A stretch of DNA of 64,000 bases, taken from assembly GCA_964369385.1 (NCBI GenBank), contig CAYJEY010000002.1:62001-126000 (forward strand), in the 5' to 3' direction. Made by a program: the position numbers and the translations under genes. The notes below the pieces were generated by a model. The model had not been told where the DNA came from, did not search any database, and worked only from the letters and a program-made list of their open reading frames with translations. This DNA is from CALVGQ01 sp964369385. GTDB lineage: Bacteria; Bacillota_I; Bacilli_A; Erysipelotrichales; Erysipelotrichaceae. Positions 35,588 through 43,816 of this stretch are shown here, piece by piece (position 1 is the first letter of the stretch; every line of letters begins with the position of its first letter).

Positions 35588-35636
35588 GTTAGCCATAACT
35601 AATATATATTTTAATTAATAAATAAAGCAGTGTCAA
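35588..35636 (-). promoter_or_regulatory. feoA promoter and operator-like repeat
   Basis: On the minus strand, -35 TTGACA (35631-35636) and -10 TAAAAT (35608-35613) are separated by exactly 17 bases. GTTAGCCATAACTAA (35588-35602, plus-strand reading) lies between the -10 box and the ribosome site and shares GTTAG/CTAA half-sites with the palindrome before feoB. Metal-dependent repression is a reasonable inference. Confidence 0.75.
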
Positions 35637-35704
35637 GCGCAATTCGTTGACATTATCAAAAAATTAACAAAGTCTGAGTAATATTTTGACAATACTGCCT
35701 AAAA

Positions 35705-35731
35705 AAATAGAAACCTTAACTAGTTTCTATT
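35705..35731 (-). terminator. Terminator of the small membrane protein gene
   Basis: On the minus strand AATAGAAAC (35731-35723) pairs with GTTTCTATT (35714-35706) and is followed by a run of T. It overlaps the last codons of the gene at 35720. Confidence 0.8.
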
Positions 35732-36223
35732 CTTTACTTTATCAATTGTTTCTTTGTTGACTACAAGTCTTTGATTATCAACTACCCATTCGATTTCTGT
35801 TTCATCGTTAATGACAGCGATAACTTCAGCTTTATGTCTTGAATCTGTTGAAAGTTTATCATCCGTTTCCATAAAAATAGCAGCCCCATTTAATACGTTA
35901 AATTTTTGATCTTCTTTTTCTAGTTTTCGGTTATGAAAACGTGAACTCTTATAACCAAAACCAACAGTATAACTTCCATCATCATTTTCTTCTACACGAT
36001 CAATCAAAAGCTTCACATCTTTTTGCTTAACTATATAAGCAAAGACTCCGATAATCACCATTGCCCCTACTGTAGTGTACATTAATGCATTTGTATTGCG
36101 TCTTGTTGCTTCCGGTGTTTGATACTCTTCTATAATTTCCTCTGATGTCTGACTTTCATCAGCCATGATAGGAGTTTGAAGCATCAAGAATAACGAGAAC
36201 ATTATCATAAACATCTTTTTCAT
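35720..36223 (-). CDS. Small secreted or membrane protein of unknown function
   Basis: I do not recognise this 167-residue protein. Residues 1-21 form a signal-peptide-like segment (MKKMFMIMFSLFLMLQTPIMA). An acidic stretch follows, then a membrane segment at about 47-66, then a ~100-residue soluble domain rich in beta-like stretches (DGSYTVGFGYKS, KAEVIAVINDETEIEWVVDNQRLVV). The signal peptide may be cleaved, leaving a one-pass protein with its C-terminal domain in the cytoplasm. The ribosome site AAAGGAG is present. Its neighbours (feo and IS110 remnant) do not suggest a role. Confidence 0.75.
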   Translation of the reverse strand: MKKMFMIMFSLFLMLQTPIMADESQTSEEIIEEYQTPEATRRNTNALMYTTVGAMVIIGVFAYIVKQKDVKLLIDRVEENDDGSYTVGFGYKSSRFHNRKLEKEDQKFNVLNGAAIFMETDDKLSTDSRHKAEVIAVINDETEIEWVVDNQRLVVNKETIDKVKNRN

Positions 36224-36410
36224 ATCAATACCACTCCTTTATATGTCTAGTTTAGTTGAGTGTGGTTAACTTTCGGTTAATTTTTGGTGTTTGATCAAAT
36301 TTTTTTATTTTTTTTTTGTAACTGTTTCAATTTCTGAGCCTTCTATACTTTGTATTCATAAAAAAAGGCTCTCTTCAACTTATTTAAGTTCCCTTTATGA
36401 TATAATAATA

Positions 36411-36833
36411 TCAAGAAATACATCCTTTAGATATAATACGAGAAATGTGAAATGATTTATTCACGTAGGGTTTGTATTCTACAGTGACTAAATAATTACA
36501 TATATTTAATGAATCTTTCTTATCGGTTTTAGTTTTCCTAAGTGTCGCGGCTTTGAAAAACCTATTAATAAGAACGGGGTTAATTTCCATAAAAGAATAA
36601 TTATTCTTTATTAGAAAATTAATGAGATTAGATGTGTAGTGTCCTTTAGATTCAAACCCTATTTTTATTTGGTTTGAAGCAATATTAAGATTACGTAAAA
36701 CATCTAACAAAGTTGAAAAGCCATCATTATCATTATTGAATTTGAAATGATGCTTTATGATTTCGCCATGATCATCAATGATAGTACAATCATGATGAAA
36801 TTTGGCGACATCAATACCAATGTAGTAAGTCAT
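36411..36833 (-). pseudogene. IS110-family transposase, 3'-truncated
   Basis: The 140-residue fragment holds the N-terminal DEDD (RuvC-like) domain: YYIGIDVAKFHHD (Asp8), GFESKGHYTSNL (Glu), and KTKTDKKDSLNICNYL with two Asp. It aligns to IS110 proteins as far as VEYKPYVNKSFHIS. The frame then ends after an unrelated RIISKGCIS tail. Full-length members have roughly 300-420 residues and need a C-terminal Tnp domain with a Ser nucleophile, which is absent. The remaining ~185 bases to the next gene show no transposase sequence, so this is a deletion, not a frameshift. The ribosome site AAAGGAG is intact. Confidence 0.85.
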
Positions 36834-36839
36834 GTTTGA

Positions 36840-37049
36840 CTCCTTTCTATTTAGCAGTTTGTGTTTGACACCAACAGTTCTTTCATGTAATCTCGCTAAT
36901 TATGAAACGTCATGCGTTAAACAACTTATTAACATTTAATAAAAAGAACTGTGGCTAAGATTCTCTCTAAACCAGTCAAGCTGTAGAAAAATGAGACAAA
37001 TACCACAGTGCTACAGTAAGCATATCAAATGGCCATAAGATATGCTTAC
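36840..37049 (-). ncRNA. Candidate bridge RNA region of the IS110 remnant
   Basis: The upstream non-coding end of the IS110 remnant contains ordered inverted repeats. ACAGTTCTTT (36874-36883) pairs with AAAGAACTGT (36943-36952) and encloses a smaller AACG/CGTT stem. A perfect 11-bp hairpin spans 37016-37049 with a 12-base loop. Bridge RNAs of IS110 elements come from this position and consist of a 5' stem-loop plus two looped guide domains. The assignment is by position and structure only, and exact ends are unknown. Confidence 0.4.
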
Positions 37050-37076
37050 TTAATGATTAGGCCTAGAAGGAAAAAG

Positions 37077-37102
37077 TTATCAATATAGGGCTATATTGAT
37101 AA
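37077..37102 (+). repeat. Perfect hairpin directly upstream of the diguanylate cyclase gene
   Basis: TTATCAATATA (37077-37087) and TATATTGATAA (37092-37102) form an 11-bp perfect stem with loop GGGC, ending 12 bases before ATG 37115. There is no T tract, so it is not a classical terminator. It may be an operator, a translation-control hairpin, or the outer part of the IS110 end. Confidence 0.6.
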
Positions 37103-37114
37103 TACGAGTTCAAT

Positions 37115-39031
37115 ATGTATAATACACTGGGAAGAAATTGGAGAAAACGTATACTTGTGCTCATGGTATTACTTACTTTGTGCATAACAATTGTAGCATA
37201 TCTATTTTACAACCGTATTAATAACTTCGAAACTAACGAAGTAAATCAATCACTACAAAGCACTTCCTATAACAATGCAAGATCCGTAGAATTTGCAATG
37301 GATCGCTACATCAATTTTTTAATCTTATCCGCAGATTACTTCGTAAAAACAGGTTCAGAAGAAGTTTCTTTTTTTGATGATGTTTTTAATAACTTAGAAG
37401 AAATTGAGAATTTCCATCACATTGCGATCGTGCTACCAAATGGAGAAAGTTATCAATCAAATGGAGAGCGCTTGATAAAAAGTGATTATCTCTTTACTGC
37501 TGAAATGCAGGAAGGGACTATTCACATCACAGATGTATTTCAGGATAATACTGGAGTTCAGGTAATAAGTATTAATGTTCCTATGTTTGATGAAGATCAA
37601 AATTTACTAGCTTACTTAATGGGAGTTATGACAACAGGAGAATTATCAAAAGTATTCAATGAATCCTTTTATGATAATGGCGGATACTATCATGTAATTG
37701 ATTCTAACGGGCGATATGTTGCAGTTAGTAATTCTGATGAAATGATTGGCATGGACATGCTATTTCAAGATGCATTGCTGACTCTTAATTTTGATGATGG
37801 ATACAGTGCAACGAGTATACTAGATGACTTTAAAAACCGCTCTACCGGTAAATCTCATTATACATCCCAGGAAAGTCAATCGCGAATTGCTCATTATACT
37901 CCGATTTTTATTAATGATTGGGTAATGTACTCAGTTGTCGATACTGCTCTTGTGGAAAACAGTGTTTCTTACATCTTATTATGTACGTTCAGTTTCTTAT
38001 CTGTATCTTTACTTACTTTTGTGATATTACTACTTATAACAAACCATGCTCAAAAACAAGTTGTTCAAAATGCACAAGAAAACGAAAATAAATTCAAGCT
38101 AGTTTCTGCATACTTAAATAAATTCTTCATTGATATTAATTTTGAAACAAAAGAATTAAAATTTATTGGAGAATTCGCTGAAGTATTCTCTCGTCCAAAG
38201 GCAATTTCTAATTATATGAATGACTTGAAGGATGAGTTCATCCACCCTGAGGATGCTTCTGAATTGTTACAATCATTAAACCAAGTCAAACGTGGTGATG
38301 CAATGAGAGACTACCATGTACGTGTACTCGCAAAAGACAAACGCTACATATGGTGTGCTCTTACCCTAATTCCATCTCACTTCGACTCTACTTTCCAAGT
38401 TACTCACGCCATCGGATTCATCGAAGATATTAATGAACAAACAATTAAATCAAATGAGCTTATTCAAAAATCAGAACTTGATTTACTTTCTCAACTTTTT
38501 AACAAAGTCACGACAGAAAATAAAATTAAAGAAATTTTGAAACAATCTTCTCCTAATCACGATAAGCACATTTTATTTATCATTGATTTGGATAATTTTA
38601 AAGAATTAAATGACACCTTTGGTCATCACTATGGTGACGAGGTCATTAAGGAACATGCTAAGATAATTAAACAGATGTTTAGACCCAACGATATTGTAGG
38701 TCGTATTGGAGGAGATGAGTTCTTTGTGCTCATGAAATCAATTGAATCTTCGAAGCAAGTTCATGAACGAGCTACGATGATTTGTGAAGCATTACGTAAA
38801 ACTTATACTAGTGGTGGAAAATCTGTTAGTATTTCAGCAAGTGTAGGTATTTCTTCATTCCCAAATGATGGTTTGCATTTCGATATACTTTATCAACGCG
38901 CTGACCTTGCCCTCTATACTGCAAAAAAACAAGGGAAGGATTCATTCGAATTTTATCTTGGACAAACTGAAGCAAACTATAAATCGAAACGCACAACAAT
39001 TGAAAGTGATAGTACAAAATATAAAGCCTAG
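37115..39031 (+). CDS. Membrane-bound sensor diguanylate cyclase (extracellular sensor, PAS-like, GGDEF)
   Basis: The 638-residue protein makes cyclic di-GMP. A membrane segment at about residues 13-33 is followed by a ~245-residue outer Cache-type sensor, a second segment at about 280-305, a PAS-like region (about 325-445) and a GGDEF domain. GGDEF is intact at residues 532-536 (RIGGDEFF). The product-inhibition site RPND lies five residues before it, so both active and I-sites look functional. No EAL or HD-GYP phosphodiesterase is in the window. The ribosome site before ATG 37115 is poor. Convergent with prs, sharing a terminator. Confidence 0.9.
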   Translation: MYNTLGRNWRKRILVLMVLLTLCITIVAYLFYNRINNFETNEVNQSLQSTSYNNARSVEFAMDRYINFLILSADYFVKTGSEEVSFFDDVFNNLEEIENFHHIAIVLPNGESYQSNGERLIKSDYLFTAEMQEGTIHITDVFQDNTGVQVISINVPMFDEDQNLLAYLMGVMTTGELSKVFNESFYDNGGYYHVIDSNGRYVAVSNSDEMIGMDMLFQDALLTLNFDDGYSATSILDDFKNRSTGKSHYTSQESQSRIAHYTPIFINDWVMYSVVDTALVENSVSYILLCTFSFLSVSLLTFVILLLITNHAQKQVVQNAQENENKFKLVSAYLNKFFIDINFETKELKFIGEFAEVFSRPKAISNYMNDLKDEFIHPEDASELLQSLNQVKRGDAMRDYHVRVLAKDKRYIWCALTLIPSHFDSTFQVTHAIGFIEDINEQTIKSNELIQKSELDLLSQLFNKVTTENKIKEILKQSSPNHDKHILFIIDLDNFKELNDTFGHHYGDEVIKEHAKIIKQMFRPNDIVGRIGGDEFFVLMKSIESSKQVHERATMICEALRKTYTSGGKSVSISASVGISSFPNDGLHFDILYQRADLALYTAKKQGKDSFEFYLGQTEANYKSKRTTIESDSTKYKA

Positions 39032-39053
39032 TTCAAGATGAACTAGGCTTTAT
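39023..39053. terminator. Bidirectional terminator between the diguanylate cyclase gene and prs
   Basis: A 13-bp perfect stem AAAGCCTAGTTCA (39023-39035) with TGAACTAGGCTTT (39039-39051) has a 3-base loop. It overlaps the end of the cyclase gene and lies just beyond the prs stop on the other strand. Confidence 0.85.
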
Positions 39054-39056
39054 ATT

Positions 39057-40010
39057 TTACTCATTAAATAAATCGTATACTTCGCTAACTGGGCTATGTG
39101 ATTGAATTGCTTCAATTGTTTTTGCAAGCATATATCCTACTGATAAAACAGTAATTTTCGGACATGATTCTTTTTTCTCGTGTTCTAATTCAATTGTATT
39201 TGTAATTACAAACTCTTCGATTGGAGCAGTACAAATACGTTCTATTGCAGGTCCTGATAGAATACCGTGAGTCACCGCACAATAAACATTTTTTGCACCA
39301 TGTTCTTTTAATATATTGATACTAGCCACCAAAGAGCCAGCTGTGTCGCAAATATCATCTACGATAATTGCTGTTCTTCCATCAACTTCTCCAATTACAT
39401 TCATTGCTTCGGCCACATTTGGACGAGGACGACGTTTGTCAATAATCGCAATTGGTGCACCTAATAAATCTGCTAAAGTACGAGCACGTGTTGTTCCACC
39501 ATGGTCTGGTGATACAACTACAATGTTTTCTAATTGCTTAGAACGGAAATATTGACCTAGCATATTGATTGCAGTCAAATCATCAATTGGGATATTAAAG
39601 AAACCTTGAATTTGAGACGCATGAAGGTCAACGGTAATTACACGGTTTGCCCCTGCAGTTTCCAATAAATTTGCAACTAATCTTGAAGTAATTGGTTGTC
39701 TAGGCCGAGCTTTACGATCTTGACGTGCATAACCAAAGTATGGCATTACAAGATTAATTTCTCTTGCACTTGCACGACGACATGCATCAATTGCAATTAA
39801 AACTTCCATTAGACGCTCAGAAACTGGTGAGCTTGTACTTTGAACAATGTACACTGATTTCCCACGGATTGATTCCCCTGGTTCAACGATAATTTCTCCA
39901 TCAGAGAAATGTTTAACAGATACACTACATTCATCAACTTTTAGATAATTACAAATTTCATTCGCTAACTCTTTACTTGCAGTAAGAGAAAACACTACGG
40001 TTTCATTCAT
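39057..40010 (-). CDS. prs: Ribose-phosphate pyrophosphokinase
   Basis: It makes phosphoribosyl pyrophosphate from ribose-5-phosphate and ATP. The 317-residue length is standard from the internal ATG at 40010, which has GAGGAG 7 bases upstream. An earlier in-frame ATG at 40025 would place that ribosome site inside the coding region. Conserved parts are FSDGEIIVEPGESIRGKSVY, MPYFGYARQDRKARPRQPI, the VVSPDHGG stretch and the PRPP loop VDDICDTAGSL. It follows glmU by 11 bases, the same glmU-prs order as in Bacillus. Confidence 0.96.
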   Translation of the reverse strand: MNETVVFSLTASKELANEICNYLKVDECSVSVKHFSDGEIIVEPGESIRGKSVYIVQSTSSPVSERLMEVLIAIDACRRASAREINLVMPYFGYARQDRKARPRQPITSRLVANLLETAGANRVITVDLHASQIQGFFNIPIDDLTAINMLGQYFRSKQLENIVVVSPDHGGTTRARTLADLLGAPIAIIDKRRPRPNVAEAMNVIGEVDGRTAIIVDDICDTAGSLVASINILKEHGAKNVYCAVTHGILSGPAIERICTAPIEEFVITNTIELEHEKKESCPKITVLSVGYMLAKTIEAIQSHSPVSEVYDLFNE

Positions 40011-40021
40011 TTTTTTACTCC

Positions 40022-41386
40022 TCATTTTTTATTTTTTTCCTTATATTTAATTCCATAACCAGTTTTGTTTTCTTGATGGTTTCTAGCAATTGCCATACTT
40101 CCATCATCAACATCCTTAGTTATTGTTGAACCTGCTGCTACGACAGCGTTTGTTCCTACTGTTACTGGTGCTACAAGATTTACATTACTTCCTACAAATG
40201 CACCATCCTTTACTACTGTGCGATGTTTATTTTTCCCATCATAGTTCACAGTAACAACACCACATCCTACATTTACTTTAGATCCAAATTCACTATCCCC
40301 TAAATATGTAAGATGTGCACATCGGCTATCAAAACCAAAGTGCGTATTTTTAAACTCAACAAAGTTTCCAATTCGATTCCTACTTTCTACATGTGTATTC
40401 ATACGAAGATGTGCATAAGGTCCAATGGTAACATCTTCATCGACACGGCTATCTACAATTCTAGATGAATCAATAACACAATTCTTCCCTAGCTTTGCAT
40501 TCTCTAACCAACAATTTGGAAGTAAGACTGTCCCTTCTTCTACGATTGTATTTTTTGTTAGTGTACAGTTAGGATAAATTGTAACATCTTTTCCTAATAT
40601 TACATCTGGTCCTATGTAAACTGAATTTGGATCAATCAATGTTACACCTTCAATCATCCATTGATGATTAATTTTGTTACGCATCCATTCATTTGCTTGA
40701 GCGAGCTCAACACGATCGTTAACCCCTTCTGCTTCTTTAACATCTTGTATCACTTCAGCTTTTACTTTATAGCCATTTTGATTAAATATTGCCACTAAAT
40801 CTGTGATGTAATATTCATTTTGAGCATTATTGTTTCCTAAATCAGCGAGATGTTTAAACAACAATTCATTTTTGAAACAATAAATACCAGTATTGATTTC
40901 TTTGATTTGCTTTTCTTCTTCTGAACAATCTTTAAACTCAACAATTTTAGCTATATATCCAGCTTCATCACGGACAATTCTTCCGTATGATTTTGGATCT
41001 TCTAAGACCGCGCTGAGCACAACCATCTCTACATTTTCACAAGCTGCATACATTTTTTCATATGTGCTTGGTTGAATGCGTGGGCAATCACCATTTGCGA
41101 CAAGAGTTAATCCTCCTACATTGTTCAGTTGCTGAGCCTGAGCAACAGCATGCCCAGTTCCGAGTTGTGGTTCTTGAAGTGCGTATTTGCTCTTATCCCC
41201 TACGACATCCTTGATCATCTGATGACCATAACCAACTACAGTTACTACTTCTTCTACACCAATCTTAACTAAACCATCTAAAATGTGTTCAATCATTGGT
41301 TTACTACAAATTTCATGCAATACTTTAGGTTTCGTCGAATTCATTCGAGTCCCCTTACCTGCTGCCATAATTATTGCTGATTTCAT
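40022..41386 (-). CDS. glmU: Bifunctional N-acetylglucosamine-1-phosphate uridyltransferase / glucosamine-1-phosphate acetyltransferase
   Basis: It makes UDP-N-acetylglucosamine for the cell wall. The N-terminal nucleotidyltransferase carries IIMAAGKGTRMNS and GTGHAVAQAQ; the C-terminal half is a left-handed beta-helix acetyltransferase with hexapeptide repeats (IGPDVILGKDVTIYP) and the NVGCGVVTVNYDGKNKHRT stretch. The ATG at 41386 has GGAGG 5 bases upstream and gives 454 residues; a GTG at 41398 lies before that ribosome site and is rejected. Confidence 0.96.
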   Translation of the reverse strand: MKSAIIMAAGKGTRMNSTKPKVLHEICSKPMIEHILDGLVKIGVEEVVTVVGYGHQMIKDVVGDKSKYALQEPQLGTGHAVAQAQQLNNVGGLTLVANGDCPRIQPSTYEKMYAACENVEMVVLSAVLEDPKSYGRIVRDEAGYIAKIVEFKDCSEEEKQIKEINTGIYCFKNELLFKHLADLGNNNAQNEYYITDLVAIFNQNGYKVKAEVIQDVKEAEGVNDRVELAQANEWMRNKINHQWMIEGVTLIDPNSVYIGPDVILGKDVTIYPNCTLTKNTIVEEGTVLLPNCWLENAKLGKNCVIDSSRIVDSRVDEDVTIGPYAHLRMNTHVESRNRIGNFVEFKNTHFGFDSRCAHLTYLGDSEFGSKVNVGCGVVTVNYDGKNKHRTVVKDGAFVGSNVNLVAPVTVGTNAVVAAGSTITKDVDDGSMAIARNHQENKTGYGIKYKEKNKK

Positions 41387-41426
41387 AATTACCTCCACGC
41401 ATATATTTTACCCATTTTTACGGCAT

Positions 41427-41478
41427 AAAAAAAGACCTAATTCATGATTTTTCACAATCAAATTGGTCTTTTTTTTAT
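41427..41478. terminator. Terminator-like hairpin between ispE and glmU
   Basis: An AAAAAAAGACC arm near 41427-41437 pairs with GGTCTTTTTTTT near 41465-41476, extended by AATT pairing with one bulge. A and T tracts flank it on both strands. It ends the ispE transcript and separates it from glmU. Confidence 0.75.
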
Positions 41479-41519
41479 GATAATGCTTTCATTTTATATT
41501 TTTTGTAACATCCATTATC

Positions 41520-42362
41520 TTAATTTGACAAAATTCGCGTTTTTCTTACAAAATATTTCTTCTTTTTAAATACTTTTGTAGCAGAGTCCACAAGTGCTTC
41601 ATCTCTTGTAATTGCAAAAACAGTAGATCCACTCCCTGACATTAGTGCACCATCAAAACCAAACTCAATCAATGCCTTTTTAATTTCCTCAATTTGTGGC
41701 AATAGTTTAAATGCGCTTTGCTCAAGCGAATTTTCAAGACATTGAGTAAACTCATTGTAATTTTCTTGTATCAAGCTTTTCTTCAGCTTCAATACATCTG
41801 GGTGTGGCGCAGTTTCGATATCCAACAATTCAAACGCTTCTTTTGTAGATATGCCCCGAAATGGTTTAACTAAAAACACGAAGAAATCACTTCTAAATTT
41901 AAAATAGTCTAAGTCTTCCCCGATACCTTGAACACGAGCTACTTTGCTTTTAAGACAAAATGGTACATCTGCTCCTACTTTTTTTGCTAGTTCAATCATC
42001 TTTTTTTCACTAATATCTAATTTTAATAATTTCTTAATTGCACGCATAGTTGCTGCTGCATCTGCACTCCCTCCAGCAAGTCCTGCTTGGGTAGGAATAT
42101 GTTTTTTTAAAGTTATTTTAAAGTTCTCATTGAAACCAAATTCCTCTCGCAGTACATGAATTGCCTTAATTATTGTATTTTTCTCATTAAAAACTAAATA
42201 AGGAACATTACACTCGATACTCATCTCTTCAGCAATATTAAATGTAAGTTGATCATAAAAATCAAGAGGGGCCATGATCATGTCTAACTCATGATATCCA
42301 TCCTCTCTTCTTGATTTAACATCAAGACATAAATTTATTTTAGCATATGCTTTTTCGATCAT
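41520..42362 (-). CDS. ispE: 4-diphosphocytidyl-2-C-methyl-D-erythritol kinase
   Basis: This GHMP kinase of the non-mevalonate isoprenoid pathway has 280 residues from ATG 42362. The N-terminus MIEKAYAKINLCLDVKSRREDGYHEL is typical, the ATP loop is PTQAGLAGGSADAA, and a C-terminal GSGSTVFAI motif is present. A longer frame from 42419 would intrude into rsmA and lacks a ribosome site, while GAGG lies 7 bases before 42362. The start overlaps the rsmA end by 23 bases, so translation is probably coupled. Confidence 0.95.
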   Translation of the reverse strand: MIEKAYAKINLCLDVKSRREDGYHELDMIMAPLDFYDQLTFNIAEEMSIECNVPYLVFNEKNTIIKAIHVLREEFGFNENFKITLKKHIPTQAGLAGGSADAAATMRAIKKLLKLDISEKKMIELAKKVGADVPFCLKSKVARVQGIGEDLDYFKFRSDFFVFLVKPFRGISTKEAFELLDIETAPHPDVLKLKKSLIQENYNEFTQCLENSLEQSAFKLLPQIEEIKKALIEFGFDGALMSGSGSTVFAITRDEALVDSATKVFKKKKYFVRKTRILSN

Positions 42363-43206
42363 AATGAACCTCACACAATTGAATAAACTGTTCAATTGAT
42401 AAATTTTCCGCTCTAACATTCTCTTCTAAATTTACTGCTTGAATCAATGCGACAGCTTCGTCTTTATCATTAAGATATTCTCTTAAATTATTCATCAATG
42501 TTTTTCTTCTTTGTTTAAAACAAGCTTTCACAAAATTACTAAATAACTGTTCATCTTTTAGTGGATAGATTTGTTCTTTTTTGACAAATTGAACAACACT
42601 TGAATCGACATTTGGCTTAGGATTAAAAACAGTTCTTGGTACTTTCATAACTGTTTTTACATCATAATAAAACTGTACAATTACACTCAGTGCATTGTAG
42701 TCTTTCGTAGACGGTTTTGCAGACATCCGATCCCCTACTTCTTTTTGCATCATTACAGTAATGACAGGAATGTCGCATTTGCTATCAAATATTTTAAATA
42801 ATAATGGTGTTGTGATGTAATATGGAAGATTTGCGCACAGTACAACTTTTCCATAATCTTTCTTTAACTCGTCTACGCTTGTCACTAAATCGGCATTTAA
42901 AAAGTCTTGCATTCTTAATTCAAAGTTATCATACACTTCCATTGAGTAAGATAAAACTTCTGGAAGGCGTTCATCTATTTCATATGCGATAACTTTTTTT
43001 GCACGTAAAGCTAATTGTTCACTTAGTGCTCCAATTCCTGGACCAATTTCAATAACTGCAATATCGTCACATTGTGCTAGAGCAGCAATTTTTGAAACGA
43101 CATTTGGTTCTGTGATAAAATTTTGACCAAACGATTTTTTGGCAAACATATCGAATTTTTTTAAAATTTCATTTGTGCGAGAAATTGTCGCAATTGGTTT
43201 ATTCAT
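42340..43206 (-). CDS. rsmA: 16S rRNA dimethyladenosine transferase
   Basis: RsmA (KsgA) dimethylates two adjacent adenosines near the 3' end of 16S rRNA. The 288-residue protein has FGQNFITEPNVVSKI at the N-terminus, the SAM motif VIEIGPGIGALSEQLA and the catalytic motif LCANLPYYITTPLLF. It overlaps rnmV by 8 bases and ispE by 23, the conserved Firmicutes rnmV-rsmA-ispE neighbourhood. Confidence 0.96.
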   Translation of the reverse strand: MNKPIATISRTNEILKKFDMFAKKSFGQNFITEPNVVSKIAALAQCDDIAVIEIGPGIGALSEQLALRAKKVIAYEIDERLPEVLSYSMEVYDNFELRMQDFLNADLVTSVDELKKDYGKVVLCANLPYYITTPLLFKIFDSKCDIPVITVMMQKEVGDRMSAKPSTKDYNALSVIVQFYYDVKTVMKVPRTVFNPKPNVDSSVVQFVKKEQIYPLKDEQLFSNFVKACFKQRRKTLMNNLREYLNDKDEAVALIQAVNLEENVRAENLSIEQFIQLCEVHYDRKSIC

Positions 43207-43735
43207 AATATTTCCTCATCAATTCTTGTATATCTTGAGCACTCATTTGAAGCATGTTAAGTCTTTTGAAGCACGTTTTTGCATTAGCTTCTCCTAAATG
43301 AATTTCATTCATAAGCAACTTTCTTAGCTTTGAGCTATCTAATTTTCCATTTAACCCCAATTCATTGAACTCTTGCCAACTCAATGTATCCTCTTTATCT
43401 TCATAAGTTACTGCATGTGCAAGTGCTTCAATAATATCTTGTGCTTGTGCATGTTCGATTCCAACTTTATTTTTGCCTAATGCTAGCTTTTTTGGTAAAA
43501 AAGCATTTTTACAACCAGGTACACTTTCATTTATCTTCGTACGAATTTGATTTCCTGGTGCATCTGGATCAGTAAAGATGATGATTCCATGAACCTGCTG
43601 AGTTTTTGCAATCAATTCCAAAGTTTTCTTAGAAAGATGTGTTCCATGTGTTTCAATCGTTTTAGCTTTAATCACACTTTGAATTTTATTTGTATCATTT
43701 TTTCCTTCTACTACAATTACTTCTCTAATTTCCAT
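43199..43735 (-). CDS. rnmV: Ribonuclease M5
   Basis: RNase M5 matures the 5S rRNA in low-GC Gram-positive bacteria. The 178-residue protein is a Toprim domain: VVEGKNDTNKIQ (Glu of the first motif) and IIFTDPDAPGNQIR (DxD type), followed by a C-terminal helical part. Its position before rsmA is conserved in Firmicutes. The overlap with rsmA is 8 bases. Confidence 0.95.
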   Translation of the reverse strand: MEIREVIVVEGKNDTNKIQSVIKAKTIETHGTHLSKKTLELIAKTQQVHGIIIFTDPDAPGNQIRTKINESVPGCKNAFLPKKLALGKNKVGIEHAQAQDIIEALAHAVTYEDKEDTLSWQEFNELGLNGKLDSSKLRKLLMNEIHLGEANAKTCFKRLNMLQMSAQDIQELMRKYYE

Positions 43736-43777
43736 GTTATCACCTTTTACCTATTATAACTTACTTTTCCTTGAAAC

Positions 43778-43816
43778 AAAAGAACAGACCCTACTTTTTA
43801 GCATGATCTGTTCTTA
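43778..43816 (-). terminator. Terminator after the 3D-domain protein gene
   Basis: AGAACAGA (43781-43788) and TCTGTTCT (43807-43814) form an 8-bp stem; on the minus strand it is followed by TTTTGTTTC. It separates the 3D-domain gene from rnmV. Confidence 0.7.

Larger units (their letters stand above)
36411..37076 (-). mobile_element. Truncated IS110-family element: left non-coding end plus 5' part of transposase
   Basis: The remnant runs, on the minus strand, from the structured non-coding region upstream of the transposase (about 37076-36834) into its first 129 or so codons, where the reading frame departs from the family. The catalytic C-terminal half and the right end are missing. The ~240-base leading end carries several inverted repeats and fits the non-coding end that encodes the bridge RNA in IS110 elements. 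The outer boundary is an estimate. IS110 elements lack obvious terminal repeats, so ends cannot be fixed by eye. Confidence 0.65.

Noticed and set aside
36224..36410. Possible C-terminal remainder of the IS110 transposase
   Set aside because: No frame in this 187-base gap shows the Tnp_20-type C-terminal motifs; only AT-rich sequence and a weak AACTT/AAGTT stem are present.
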